The notes: generated by a model not told the origin, from the sequence alone. 64,000 nt of DNA from Candidatus Soleaferrea massiliensis AP7 (GCF_000820765.1 NZ_CCYH01000018.1:85120-149119), one strand, 5' to 3'; positions 7,351-16,534 are shown, counted from the stretch's first letter. A program made the numbers and translations.

Positions 7351-10300
7351 TTAAACGGATAAGCTGTCTCCATAAAATCCGATCTCACAGATGGTGCGGC
7401 TGTTGTACTTTACAATGTGCAGCGACTGTGTTTCTACCGGCTCCGCAAAGTCAAAATAGAAGAGCTTTCCATTGCCGATAAGCTCATCGGAAACCAGCAG
7501 TTCGCCGGTTTCGTTGTTGTAAATCTCGAATTTGCCGGCATTGGTTCCCCATCCGGCATAGATCGCGGCGCATGATATGGCGCTTCGTTCTTCGAGCGTC
7601 ACCACCGCATCGAACGGGAACGTCGAGCCGCTTCCCCAGATGTTTGAAAAGTTGGATTTGAATGAAGAGGCCTTGCTGATGGATTCACGGTCAGTTTCAG
7701 GAAGAAGCTCCTGTTCGTCATGCAGAGCGGCAAACGCCCGTTCGATGGGCGCGTGGTTGCCGGAATAGCTCTCAGAAAGTGCGCCGAGCCGCGAATCGGC
7801 AATGGCAAGCCGCGGATGCGAGATGGTGGACGGTGAGCCGATCTCGCCCGGTACAGATGGGACATCCACGCCGATTTTGCGGTCTGCCGGATATCCGTAG
7901 AAGGCCAGCTCGTTGAGCTTGGCGTCGTCGTATTTGACAATGCGTATCCGGTTCGTGCGGATCGATTCGTCCGTCAGAGGGGTGAGCACCCAGGTGTTAT
8001 AGGAATCGAGCGCTGAAGTGAAAATCAGGTCGCCTGAGACGTCGTCATAGATTTCCAGCTTCCCGGTGCTGTAGCTGTCATAGATGCCGACATAGGTGAT
8101 GGTGTAATAATCGTCAAAGGTGAGCACACAGTCGTAAGGGTAGGCCCGATCCTTGTGTACCGCGGGGCCGGCCATCTCAGTGGCCGGTTTCTGAGCGGTC
8201 TTGACCCAGGGCGTCGCGGCGGTTGTTTCGGGATTCTGCTCGTCAAACAGATGGCAGAACTGATTCAGCATGAAGTTGTCCGCACTGGGCGTCTCACCGT
8301 TCGCAAGGTTGATCACTTCGTGGTTGTCGAAGGTAACTGTGTCCCTGCTGCCGTTCCGCTCGCCAAGGCGCATCTGCTGCACATGGATGAGCTGCTGCGG
8401 ATAGTGGTCGAAGGCGACGTCCTCGTCGCTTACCTTCAGGAATACCGGCGTTTCGGTTACATCCAGAGATACGGTCCCTGATGTTATAGGCAGGAACTGT
8501 TTTTCTCCTTCCTTGACGCCGTAAGCCGGGGTGACGAGCGTCGCTTTATGGTGTTCCCCAACCGATAGCTGGTAGTCCGGAACCGTGCTGCCGTCGGCTG
8601 TCGGCGACCAGACCGCGTAAATTGTCTCAGAGCTGCTGCGGTCGCGGTAGGTGTAGACATATACGTCGTCGCTCTCCTGTACATCGACCAGATCCGCATT
8701 CTGCAGCGTCTCGGTGGCGGCGGATACATAGTACCAGGATGTTTTTTTATCCCAGTCGCCCTTGCCGGTTGTCAGTCCGCTGTTGTAGTAGACGCCGCTC
8801 CACTCGTCGCGCAGCATGAACATCGACATCCTGTCAAGCCCCTCGCGCTCGCCGACCAGGAAGGCGCGCAGCAGCCGCTGGGCGCGCGCTTCGGCATAGG
8901 CCTCGTTGTCATGGTTGTCCACGCCGCTGATCTGCTTGTCGGATGCGATGACGTCGAATTCCGAAAGCCAGACCTCCCGGCCGGGCGCGTTTTGTTCGGT
9001 CCACTCGACGATATCGCGGGCATGCTCCCGGAAATTCGACCGTTCCGGCGCCTCCTCATCGGTGATGTAATCGTGGTAGTTGATCACATCGCAGGCAAAC
9101 TGCCCGTCCGAGCGGTTGTGGTCGAACCAGTTCTTCATCAGGGAAAGATAGCGGGTCGCCTTCGAGCCGCCGGCAAGGCCGCCCATGGCAAGCTTGAAGT
9201 TCTCATCGGCCGTCTTGACGCCGCCGTTTTGGATGCGTCCCTCGTCGCCGTCATAGTCAGCGCTGAGCATCGCCGCATACTCGTACGGATGGAAATAGCT
9301 GTCCTTGGTCTCCCAGGTCTTATCCTGCTCGTTCCAGGATTCCACAGTGTTCAGATAGCCAAGGCCAACCTGCACATCGCCGTCCGCGACATTCAGCGTA
9401 GCTTGATCGACGTCCGGGTTGCTGCCGTAGCGGGCCGCAAAGTTGTACATCGCGTTGCTGTGCAGCGCGTAGGAGGATGGATCCAGCGTGTCGGCGCCGT
9501 CCGCAATCGGAATGGTATTTTTGATTTTGCTGAAGTCCTCGCCTTCAAGCTGGAAGGCCGGACAGGTCATCTGCATGCAGGGAATGACCGAAACGCCCAT
9601 CGACTGCAGGGTCTGATAATAACGGTCCTTGTTCACGATGCTGTTGAAGGAGTGCGCGCCGTCCTTGCCGGTCATCCAGCTCCAGTTGTAGTATTCGCGC
9701 ACATTGCCGAGCGCCGCGAGGGCGGTATACGGGTCGTCGCAGAAGGCGTTCGCGCCGATTTTCTGCCCGGAGGTCAGGTTTTCAGGCTGTGAATCCGCCG
9801 GTTTGGGCTGGGTCTTGATGAAATCGCTGTCATCCAGCTCGCGCACCTTATAGCCGTACAGGCCGATTTCATTGATGCCGGTATCCGAGCTTTGGGAAAC
9901 GACGCGCAGGTAACGCGTCGGGGTACCCTGGTCAACATGTGAGACGCGGTAGGAATTGTAGTAGTTGGTCGGCAGGTTTCCAAGCATCTTCCATGCGAAC
10001 GGCTCCCCGTAAAACACATCCACGGTCGGCGCGCCGTTCATGTCCATATAGCCGATATCGGTGATCACGTAGTAGGCACCCAGATCAATGTAGAAGCTGG
10101 GCTGTCCCCATTGGATGATATAGTTCGGCTGCCAGGTCTTCCCGGCAATTTTGATGTTTGCCTTTTCCGGCGTTTCGGGAAGCTCGTCCTGGGAGTCGAA
10201 CAGGATGGCCCCGCCGCGTTTGGTGTGATCGACATGGGAGATGCTCTCATCGACAATGGTGAACGTTTGGGCATCCAGTTTTATGGACGTTTGCTGCTGC

Positions 10301-10377
10301 GGCTGTATGGCCGAAACACCCAGGCCGGATGACAGAAGCGCCGCGGTCAGAAGCAGCGCCAATGGTTTGCGTTTCAT
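7351..10377 (-). CDS. Secreted clan GH-A-like glycoside hydrolase with three discoidin-like domains
   Basis: A 1008-residue exported enzyme. Residues 1-23 are a signal peptide (MKRKPLALLLTAALLSSGLG then VSA). A discoidin/F5-8-type carbohydrate-binding domain covers about 35-180. The catalytic barrel covers about 195-620. Two more discoidin-like domains (about 690-850 and 860-1005, each ending in a (N/C)E(L/I)xFYG motif) follow. In the barrel, E350 in VESWNEQD fits a clan GH-A acid/base and E473 in VWLSEFDVI fits the nucleophile, 123 residues apart. I cannot assign a numbered GH family. There is no dockerin, LPxTG or membrane anchor, so it is probably released. It is monocistronic. Confidence 0.82.
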   Translation of the reverse strand: MKRKPLALLLTAALLSSGLGVSAIQPQQQTSIKLDAQTFTIVDESISHVDHTKRGGAILFDSQDELPETPEKANIKIAGKTWQPNYIIQWGQPSFYIDLGAYYVITDIGYMDMNGAPTVDVFYGEPFAWKMLGNLPTNYYNSYRVSHVDQGTPTRYLRVVSQSSDTGINEIGLYGYKVRELDDSDFIKTQPKPADSQPENLTSGQKIGANAFCDDPYTALAALGNVREYYNWSWMTGKDGAHSFNSIVNKDRYYQTLQSMGVSVIPCMQMTCPAFQLEGEDFSKIKNTIPIADGADTLDPSSYALHSNAMYNFAARYGSNPDVDQATLNVADGDVQVGLGYLNTVESWNEQDKTWETKDSYFHPYEYAAMLSADYDGDEGRIQNGGVKTADENFKLAMGGLAGGSKATRYLSLMKNWFDHNRSDGQFACDVINYHDYITDEEAPERSNFREHARDIVEWTEQNAPGREVWLSEFDVIASDKQISGVDNHDNEAYAEARAQRLLRAFLVGEREGLDRMSMFMLRDEWSGVYYNSGLTTGKGDWDKKTSWYYVSAATETLQNADLVDVQESDDVYVYTYRDRSSSETIYAVWSPTADGSTVPDYQLSVGEHHKATLVTPAYGVKEGEKQFLPITSGTVSLDVTETPVFLKVSDEDVAFDHYPQQLIHVQQMRLGERNGSRDTVTFDNHEVINLANGETPSADNFMLNQFCHLFDEQNPETTAATPWVKTAQKPATEMAGPAVHKDRAYPYDCVLTFDDYYTITYVGIYDSYSTGKLEIYDDVSGDLIFTSALDSYNTWVLTPLTDESIRTNRIRIVKYDDAKLNELAFYGYPADRKIGVDVPSVPGEIGSPSTISHPRLAIADSRLGALSESYSGNHAPIERAFAALHDEQELLPETDRESISKASSFKSNFSNIWGSGSTFPFDAVVTLEERSAISCAAIYAGWGTNAGKFEIYNNETGELLVSDELIGNGKLFYFDFAEPVETQSLHIVKYNSRTICEIGFYGDSLSV

Positions 10378-10731
10378 TTTTATGTCCTCCTGATTATAAA
10401 ATGGGATATAAGTCCATCATACAGATTAAAATGGACAAAGTCAATCAAATATTCCCTGAAAACCAGGTAAAATACGTCTTTTTTCAAAGAGATGGACATC
10501 CTTTCAGACAGGGAGTGTTTTGAATGGAAGATATGGAAGTATGTGTTTTTATCTTTATGAAGGCAAAAGGAGTCAAGGAGAAAAAGCTTTCATTATCCAT
10601 CTCTTTTCCAGATAAAAATATGGATATAATGACCAAAAGGAATAGAGCCTATAAAGGGATGACCGCAATGCTGTTACAACGGATTGGCATATCCTATCGA
10701 TACGAATTTCTGAAAAATCATGGTTCTATGC
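10378..10731. other. Intergenic region with no recognised gene
   Basis: AT-rich divergent/intergenic DNA. An open frame of about 80 codons at 10524-10769 (+) has no convincing ribosome-binding site, recognisable motif or codon bias, and runs into the terminator hairpin, so it is not called. Confidence 0.5.
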
Positions 10732-10767
10732 AAAAAGGTGCATCGACTTCAGCCGATGCACCTTTTT
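10732..10767. terminator. Bidirectional terminator next to uppP
   Basis: GGTGCATCG (10737-10745) and CGATGCACC (10754-10762) pair, flanked by AAAAA and TTTTT. It lies 17 bp past the uppP stop and gives a U-tail on both strands. Confidence 0.88.
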
Positions 10768-10783
10768 AAAGATATGGATGATG

Positions 10784-11605
10784 TCAGACGAGCAGGAAAT
10801 ACCCCAGTATCAAAGCTCCTAACACAATGCGGTACCAGCCGAATACCTTAAAGTCGTGTTTCTTGATGTATCCCATCAGGAACTTGATGGCCGCAATCGA
10901 GACAAAGAATGCGACGATCATGCCGACGAGCAGGATGACCAGTTCACTGCCGGTGAAGCTGAAGCCGAATTTCAGCAGGTTGATCAGGCTGGAGCCGAAC
11001 ATCGCGGGGATGGCGAGGAAGAAGGTGAACTCCGCCGCGGTCGGGCGGGAGATGCCGATCAAAAGCGCAGCGACAATGGTCGCGCCGGAACGGGAGGTTC
11101 CTGGAAAAGCCGCCGCGATCATCTGAAAAATGCCGATAAAGAACGCGGCGCGGTAGGTGATGCCTGAAATGGCGGTTACCCTGGGATGCTTGCCGCGGTT
11201 CATATGCTCGACAACGAGGAACAGCACGCCGAACAGGATCAGCATGATGGCGACTGTCATATAGTTATAGAAAAATTCGTTCAGCTTGTCCTCCCAGATG
11301 CCGATGATGGCGGCAGGGATGGAGGCGACGACAATTTTGAACCACATGGAGAATTTTGGCTTATCCATATGCACGCCGTTCTCATAACGGAAGGGGAACA
11401 GCTTCTTCCAGTACAGGACCACGACCGCCAGAATGGCGCCGAGCTGTACGACCACGAGGAACATCTCCCAGAACGCAGGACTGACCTTCAGCGGAAAGAA
11501 TTCATTGAGCAGGATCATATGGCCGGTACTGCTGATCGGCAGCCATTCGGTGATGCCCTCGACAATTCCGAAGACGATTGCCTTGATGATTTCAATAAAG
11601 TCCAT
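10784..11605 (-). CDS. uppP: Undecaprenyl-diphosphatase (BacA/UppP)
   Basis: A polytopic membrane phosphatase, 273 residues, that recycles undecaprenyl pyrophosphate to the monophosphate lipid carrier for peptidoglycan and other envelope polymers; overexpression gives bacitracin resistance. The two signature motifs are present: EGITEWLPISSTGHM near residues 16-30 and the PGTSRSGATI loop near 160-175, supplying the conserved Glu, Ser and Arg of the active site. About eight hydrophobic segments are visible. The start follows GCAAGGAGTGAAGCT. It is a single gene with its own terminator at 10737-10762. Confidence 0.96.
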   Translation of the reverse strand: MDFIEIIKAIVFGIVEGITEWLPISSTGHMILLNEFFPLKVSPAFWEMFLVVVQLGAILAVVVLYWKKLFPFRYENGVHMDKPKFSMWFKIVVASIPAAIIGIWEDKLNEFFYNYMTVAIMLILFGVLFLVVEHMNRGKHPRVTAISGITYRAAFFIGIFQMIAAAFPGTSRSGATIVAALLIGISRPTAAEFTFFLAIPAMFGSSLINLLKFGFSFTGSELVILLVGMIVAFFVSIAAIKFLMGYIKKHDFKVFGWYRIVLGALILGYFLLV

Positions 11606-12006
11606 AGCTTCACTCCTTGCAAAGATAAGTACAGGATGTAGTTTCAGCCGCAGGCCGAATGGAATTGACAGGGCCGCGGCCGGAACATAACAGTTTTTAT
11701 TTTACCATGATTCTGTGAAGATTCCGACAAGGATATGAAAATTCCTGTTTCGGTATCGTTATTTTTACGAGGTGACACGATGAAAGTCTGCAGCAGGGGT
11801 GCAAAACTCAAAACAGCCTGTTTTTAGGACAATCAAGCGGTTACCGGCAGCATCAGAGCCGTTCACGTGTAAACGGCTGACCGATAAGCGGCATTCACTA
11901 TAGTGAACCTATCAAAAGCAACGACAGGGATTTCGATGGAAAAAAGAGAGAAGGATCATGAGACAGATTATATTTTTAAAAACAAAGCGCCGGTTTCATA
12001 AAACAG
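11606..12006. other. Intergenic region, no gene seen
   Basis: The stretch separates uppP from a convergent GNAT-type gene. A 15-codon frame at 11779-11826 (MKVCSRGAKLKTACF) does have GAGGTGACACG in front, but it is too short to support. A small hairpin occurs around 11870-11890 (GCCGTT/AACGGC). Confidence 0.4.
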
Positions 12007-12036
12007 GGCAGGATATCCGACTCGATATCCTGCCTT
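12001..12036 (-). terminator. Terminator after the 12,040 acetyltransferase gene
   Basis: GGCAGGATATC (12007-12017) and GATATCCTGCC (12024-12034) form a perfect 11-bp stem. On the minus strand CTGTTTTAT follows. Confidence 0.8.
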
Positions 12037-12039
12037 TTG

Positions 12040-12816
12040 CTATTCCCGATTTGGATTGGAGACGGCATAAGCGCGGTAAGGCTTATCCAGTACATAGCCG
12101 AGCTTTTGCGCGAGCGCGACCGAATCCATGTTGGCGGCGTCCCAGCTGGGATAGATGCCGCGGCTCAGGCACGTCAGAATCAACCGGCTGGCGCAGGCAA
12201 GCGCAAGCCCTTTGCGCCGGTGTGCCTCGTGGGTGTCGATCTCAATCTCGATGCCGCCGTTGTAGTAGGTGTAAGAGGATGCGCCGCTGACGACTTGATT
12301 CTCATGCAGTACAGCAAATCCCAGCCCGTTTCGGCGGTAATGATCATAATCCGGAAACTGTGCGCACAGGTCTTTCGCCCAATCCTGACGCCGAATCTGA
12401 TCGTACAGCAGCCGGTCAATCTGCTGTATGCGGTATCCGGTCGGCAGTGCCGCAGCGTACTGTTCGAGCCGCGCACAGTTGAAGCAGCAGCCGTCCTTCT
12501 GAAAGGCATAGCGGGTGAAGGCTTCGCAGTCCGGATAGATGTGCTCAATCGGCCTGTTCCAGCCGTCATGGCCTGGGATCATCAGGATGCAGGGAGAAGA
12601 AAAGCCTTCTGGGATATGCCGGATGAAGGTGGTATCCGGCCGGCCCGCAAAGAAACAAAAATCTCCGACCACAATCTGCGCGGACTGCGGCGCTTCGAGG
12701 TCGTCCGTCCAAGCTGATCCCATCAGCCCCTGCAGACAGGAATCGATCATCGTTTCTTTCCATCCCTCAAACAGGGGCGCGATACGGTGCATGTCTTCCG
12801 GTTTCACAATGTGCAT
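12040..12816 (-). CDS. GNAT acetyltransferase, ZmaR-like two-domain type
   Basis: About 258 residues, of the group that pairs an N-terminal half resembling GNAT with a C-terminal functional GNAT domain (the family containing zwittermicin resistance protein ZmaR). The C-terminal domain shows IEIEIDTHEAHRRKGLALACASRLI (acetyl-CoA loop around H-R-R-K-G-L-A) and PSWDAANMDSVALAQKLGY, the usual closing motif. I placed the start at ATG 12816 (MHIVKPEDM), preceded by GGAAAGGA; an in-frame TTG at 12846 with AAGGA is an alternative adding ten residues. The substrate is unknown. Confidence 0.85.
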   Translation of the reverse strand: MHIVKPEDMHRIAPLFEGWKETMIDSCLQGLMGSAWTDDLEAPQSAQIVVGDFCFFAGRPDTTFIRHIPEGFSSPCILMIPGHDGWNRPIEHIYPDCEAFTRYAFQKDGCCFNCARLEQYAAALPTGYRIQQIDRLLYDQIRRQDWAKDLCAQFPDYDHYRRNGLGFAVLHENQVVSGASSYTYYNGGIEIEIDTHEAHRRKGLALACASRLILTCLSRGIYPSWDAANMDSVALAQKLGYVLDKPYRAYAVSNPNRE

Positions 12817-13059
12817 AGCAATGGTTTCCTTTCCGTCTTCTTTCAAATATGTATCCTTATTTGTCGTAGAAATGAAATGCGCATAGTGACTGTAAAAGCA
12901 TGGTGTACTCTGATTTCTCTTTTTTCCTATCGATTAATTGAAATTCAAACCGATATAGTGTGTGCCGATAGTCGGCCAAAACAGAGTTTTTCATTATCAT
13001 GGATGTAAAGAAGATAAAAGCATCCCGGGGCGGGGGATGCCTGTCCGCTCTGCAGATAC

Positions 13060-13098
13060 AAAAAGGCCGGGGAATGCGTTTGTCATTTCCCGGCCTGA
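13060..13098 (-). terminator. Terminator of the paaK-ACT operon
   Basis: GGCCGGGGAATG...CATTTCCCGGCC (13065-13095) forms a strong stem with a 7-base loop. On the minus strand TTTTTG follows. It sits just after the stop codon at 13110. Confidence 0.85.
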
Positions 13099-13109
13099 TA
13101 TCTTTTTCT

Positions 13110-13550
13110 TTAGTCCGCAAACAGATCGGACAGATTGTCCTGGCAGATCAGCTTGACGCCGTTCTTCGAAAGAACTTCGATCGCCCTTTCGTTATCCGCC
13201 ACGCGCAGGATCATATATGCACGGTCCGCTTTGCGGATCGTGAAGGCGTAGGTGTATTCCAGATTGACATCGTTTTCGCCGAGCATTTCCAGCATATGGA
13301 CCAGGCTGCCGGGCTTGTCGGGTATCTCCACCGCCAGAACCTTGGTGATCGAGAAGACATAACCGGCGTCCTTAAGCACACAGGCGGTTTTGTAGGAATC
13401 ATCCACAATGATGCGCAGGATGCCGAAATCCTCCGCATCCGCCAGCGACAGCGCGCACATGTTGATCTGGTTCTTTTCCAGAAGTTTGGTGAATTCCGCA
13501 AGCTGGCCGGGTTTGTTCTCTAAAAAAACCGAGATTTGTTTCGCAGTCAT
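13110..13550 (-). CDS. Tandem ACT-domain protein
   Basis: 146 residues made of two ACT domains (about 1-70 and 70-140). Each begins with a typical ACT strand-turn, ISVFLENKPGQLAEFTKLL and VLAVEIPDKPGSLVHMLEML, where the KPGxL turn normally binds an amino acid. There is no catalytic domain, so the likely role is amino-acid sensing. The ATG at 13550 follows AAAAGGAGG; the upstream in-frame start at 13574 would lie inside the paaK stop region. It begins 21 bp after paaK and probably shares its transcript. This pairing recurs in anaerobes that ferment aromatic amino acids, which suggests it responds to aromatic substrates (inference). Confidence 0.88.
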   Translation of the reverse strand: MTAKQISVFLENKPGQLAEFTKLLEKNQINMCALSLADAEDFGILRIIVDDSYKTACVLKDAGYVFSITKVLAVEIPDKPGSLVHMLEMLGENDVNLEYTYAFTIRKADRAYMILRVADNERAIEVLSKNGVKLICQDNLSDLFAD

Positions 13551-13570
13551 AGCATTCACGCCTCCTTTTA

Positions 13571-14872
13571 TCAATACAGTTTGCGTTTATCGACGACGCG
13601 GACGGCTTTGCCCTCGCTGCGCGCGATGCTCTTCGGCGCGACGAGCTTGACAACGACATAGATGCCCAGCATGGCCTTCATCGCGTCGACCAGTTCCTTT
13701 TCCTTGGCGGATACGCGGGAAAGCTCATCCGAGAACATCTCCGGCGTCATCTCGACAAGGACCTCGATCTTATCGCTGTTGTTCTCACGGCTGACAATGA
13801 TCTGATAGTTGGCCGGATAGCCCTTGTTCATCAGCACGGTTTCGATCTGGGATGGGAAGACGTTGACGCCCTTGACGATCAGCATGTCGTCCGAACGTCC
13901 CATCGGTTTGGACATCTTGACATGGGTGCGGCCGCAGGAGCACGGTTCACGGTTCAGCACGCAGATGTCCCGGGTACGGTAGCGCAGAAGCGGGAAGGCC
14001 TCTTTGGTGATGCTGGTGAAGACCAGCTCGCCCTTTTCGCCGTCCGGGAGCACCTCGCCGGTATTCGGGTCGATGATCTCCGCGATGAAGTGGTCCTCGT
14101 TGATGTGCATACCGGTCTGGTCGCTGCATTCGAACGAGACGCCCGGGCCGGAAATCTCTGTCAGCCCATAGATATCATATGCTTTGATGCCCAGCTTATT
14201 CTGGATATCCTGCCGCATCTCCTCGCTCCAGGCTTCCGCGCCGAAGATGCCGGCCTTCAGCTTGATCTGATCCTGCATGCCGCGTTCATGGATGCTTTCC
14301 GCCAGGTATGCGGCATAGGAAGGCGTGCAGCAGAGAATGGTGGAACCGAGGTCGCACATAAACTGGATCTGGCGTTCGGTGTTGCCGGAGGACATCGGCA
14401 GGGTCAGGGAGCCGACCTTGTGCGAACCGCCGTTGAGTCCCGGTCCGCCGGTAAAGAGGCCGTAGCCGTAGCTGACATGAACGACGTCGTCCTTGGTGCC
14501 TCCCGCCGCCATGATGGCGCGCGCGCAGCAGTCGTCCCACAGGTCGATGTCGTGCTGTGTATAGAATGCAACCACCCGGCGGCCGGTTGTTCCGCTGGTG
14601 GACTGGATGCGTACGCAGTCGCTGAGCGGCATGGCCAGCAGGCCGTAGGGATAGGCGTTTCTCAAATCATCCTTGGTCAGGAAGGGGAGCTTGTGCAGAT
14701 CGTCCACCGACCGGATGTCATCCGGCGAAACCCCTTTCTGATCCATCATTTCGCGGTAATAAGGCACATTTTTGTAGACGTGCCGGACCGTATTGACAAG
14801 ACGTTCATCCTGCCAGGCCCGGATTTGTTCCCGGGATGCGCATTCGATCTCGGGCTGATAATAATTCGGCAT
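13571..14872 (-). CDS. paaK: Phenylacetate-CoA ligase
   Basis: An adenylate-forming ligase of 433 residues that converts phenylacetate or related aryl acids plus ATP and CoA to the aryl-CoA, in the cytoplasm. The P-loop STSGTTGR is at 91-98, YGLTEISGPG gives the A5 motif, RYRTRDICVL the A7/A8 hinge region, and the PaaK-type C-terminal domain ends in VVDKRKLY. The ATG at 14872 (MPNYYQPEIE) follows GAAAGGAATG; earlier in-frame starts add non-homologous residues. In a fermentative Clostridium it would more likely serve arylacetate production or uptake than the aerobic paa pathway, because no other paa genes are near. Confidence 0.93.
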   Translation of the reverse strand: MPNYYQPEIECASREQIRAWQDERLVNTVRHVYKNVPYYREMMDQKGVSPDDIRSVDDLHKLPFLTKDDLRNAYPYGLLAMPLSDCVRIQSTSGTTGRRVVAFYTQHDIDLWDDCCARAIMAAGGTKDDVVHVSYGYGLFTGGPGLNGGSHKVGSLTLPMSSGNTERQIQFMCDLGSTILCCTPSYAAYLAESIHERGMQDQIKLKAGIFGAEAWSEEMRQDIQNKLGIKAYDIYGLTEISGPGVSFECSDQTGMHINEDHFIAEIIDPNTGEVLPDGEKGELVFTSITKEAFPLLRYRTRDICVLNREPCSCGRTHVKMSKPMGRSDDMLIVKGVNVFPSQIETVLMNKGYPANYQIIVSRENNSDKIEVLVEMTPEMFSDELSRVSAKEKELVDAMKAMLGIYVVVKLVAPKSIARSEGKAVRVVDKRKLY

Positions 14873-15193
14873 GGATTTCATTCCTTTCATTGCTCTTCTC
14901 CGGCGGGGACCGGTTTCATCAAATTCTTTCAAAATTTTATCTCATTCAACCAGAAATATTATAGCATTTTTGAATAAAAAGCACAACAAGAAAAAAGAAT
15001 TTTGACTGAAGATGTACAGCTTTTCATGCCTTTTTGTTGTCATCCGGGCTGTGACGGGATATCATAGTGGTTGCGTCTGAGCTGACAGGGGAGCTGAAAT
15101 GATAGACTGGAGAAACATGCAAAAACACCTGTCCGGCAAGCAGACAGGTGTTTTCTTGATTCTTTTGCGGAGTCCATGCAAGCCAGCGGATAA
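14873..15193. other. Intergenic DNA containing a bidirectional hairpin
   Basis: The region holds only the promoter side of paaK and the hairpin described at 15122-15154. No open frame with a ribosome-binding site was found. Confidence 0.5.
15117..15160. terminator. Bidirectional terminator
   Basis: AAAACACCTGTC (15122-15133) and GACAGGTGTTTT (15143-15154) pair perfectly and carry their own A/T runs on both sides. It would stop transcription leaving the CAP gene on the minus strand. Confidence 0.8.
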
Positions 15194-15318
15194 CCATCGA
15201 TTGATAGGGTAAAGACGACAATCCGTTGATTGAGCATGGGCGGCCATCAATTGACTGGGCAAAGATGACCATCAACCGACCGAACAAAGATGACGATCCA
15301 TCGCCCGGGTAAGAACGC
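15194..15318. repeat. Five degenerate 25-bp tandem repeats
   Basis: Units start at 15194, 15219, 15244, 15269 and 15294, each exactly 25 bp. Units 3 and 4 are CCATCAATTGACTGGGCAAA.. and CCATCAACCGACCGAACAAA.., both ending GATGA. Units 1, 2 and 5 are more diverged. The period is not a multiple of 3, so it is not a protein repeat. It lies between the CAP gene stop and its terminator, in the 3' untranslated region. Confidence 0.8.
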
Positions 15319-15326
15319 GGCTTATA

Positions 15327-16232
15327 TTAGCCGATAAACAGCTGCGTCCAGTAGTTTGTGCCGGAAGCGCTGCGGTAATAGCCGACGCCGATGGATGTGA
15401 AGTTCGGGCTCATGATGTTGGCACGATGCCCGGGGCTGTTCATCCAGCCTTGCATGACCTGCTCCGGCGTTTTCTGGCCCCAGGCGATGTTTTCGCCGGA
15501 GCTTCTGTATCGGGCGCCCTGCTCGGTCAGGGCCGTGCTGAAGCTGCTGCCATTGGGACGGGTGTGGGAGAAGCTGCCCTCAATCTCTTTGGCCCGTACC
15601 AGTGCTGCCGCGGCGGCTGGCTGGCTGATGGAAAGGGCGCTGAGTCCCTCTTTGGCCCGCTCTTTGTTTACAAGATTCACCACCTGCTGCGCGTAGGACA
15701 GGCTGCCGTTATCTGTTTCCGGTGCTTGCGGCTTGGAACTGGATGGCTTTGAGGACTCCGGAATCGATACGCTTGGGCGTGAAGAATTCGAGCTGTTGGA
15801 ACCCGACGAAGGCCCTGACGGCTTGGAGGTCTGCGGTTTGGATGCCGACGGCTGGGAATTCTGCGGCTTCGAAGCTGACGGCGGGGATGCCTGAGGCCGC
15901 GAAGAGGTCTGTGGGGCGTCAGAAGAAGACACGGCCTGTTTCTGCTGCTCGCCGGTCCGTTTGCCGGCACCCGCCGGTGTGCTCGCTGCGGAGCTGTCCG
16001 CGGAGTTGGAGCCTGTCGTTTCCTCTTCGGCGGATGCATCGGAGACGGCTTCTGTATCGCTTGTGTCTTCAGAAGCGGAACGCGTGCCGCTGGCCGAGCT
16101 CCTGTCCGAAGAACTGCTGTTTTCTGATGTTTTGTAAATGCTGTCCTGTCTGGATTTTTCTATGTCTAAAGGGATTATAACGGTAGCCGACATGGCGATG
16201 ACTGCTATCAAAGATAACAAAATTCGTTTCAT
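15327..16232 (-). CDS. Secreted CAP (SCP/YkwD-like) domain protein
   Basis: A 301-residue exported protein. An N-terminal hydrophobic segment (residues 4-22) acts as signal or anchor. Residues 30-175 are a Ser/Pro/Lys-rich linker with repeated S(A/P)SKPQ(N/T)S units typical of wall-spanning regions. Residues 178-301 are the CAP domain with the characteristic motifs SHTRPNGSSF, SGENIAWG and MNSPGHRANIMSPNFTSIGVGYY; the two histidines and glutamates of the CAP cleft are in place. The YkwD group is often associated with spores or cell envelopes, but the activity is unknown. It is a single gene with a 3' tandem repeat and terminator. Confidence 0.9.
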   Translation of the reverse strand: MKRILLSLIAVIAMSATVIIPLDIEKSRQDSIYKTSENSSSSDRSSASGTRSASEDTSDTEAVSDASAEEETTGSNSADSSAASTPAGAGKRTGEQQKQAVSSSDAPQTSSRPQASPPSASKPQNSQPSASKPQTSKPSGPSSGSNSSNSSRPSVSIPESSKPSSSKPQAPETDNGSLSYAQQVVNLVNKERAKEGLSALSISQPAAAAALVRAKEIEGSFSHTRPNGSSFSTALTEQGARYRSSGENIAWGQKTPEQVMQGWMNSPGHRANIMSPNFTSIGVGYYRSASGTNYWTQLFIG

Positions 16233-16495
16233 AATCTCTTCCTCCTGTTTTAAATTCTATAAAATAACATTTTTCTCAACAAAATCATATTAACATAGAT
16301 TTTTGAAAAATGGAACCGGTAAATCCTGTAAGGACACGTGCGGGCCGCGTGTCGTGGCTGGAACAGGTTTTCTCATCTGCGTATGTTTCCGGTTCAAAGC
16401 GAAGCAGGCGGCAAAGATATTTCGGGGGTTGGAACAGGCCGATGGCTTTGCGGCGAATGCATACGTGACGGCAAAAGCTTTGGCAATTGAGAGGA
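16233..16495. other. Intergenic region, no gene seen
   Basis: Promoter-side DNA of the CAP gene followed by the 3' side of the sensor-kinase transcript. Short frames in it lack ribosome-binding sites and known motifs. Confidence 0.5.
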
Positions 16496-16534
16496 CAAAA
16501 AGCGGGCGGCAGTTCATGGTGAACTGCCGCCCGC
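16496..16534 (-). terminator. Terminator of the two-component operon
   Basis: GCGGGCGGCAGTTCA (16502-16516) and its complement (16520-16534) enclose a 3-base loop. On the minus strand TTTTTGTC follows. It is 68 bp past the kinase stop. Confidence 0.85.

Noticed and set aside
10524..10769. An 81-codon frame next to uppP
   Set aside because: It has no ribosome-binding site or motif, and its end is formed by a terminator hairpin.
11779..11826. A 15-codon frame with a good ribosome-binding site
   Set aside because: It is too short to support without conservation. It could be a leader peptide, but no regulated gene follows in the same direction.
15194..15318. Possible CRISPR array
   Set aside because: Units are contiguous 25-mers without unique spacers, are strongly diverged, and no cas genes are present.
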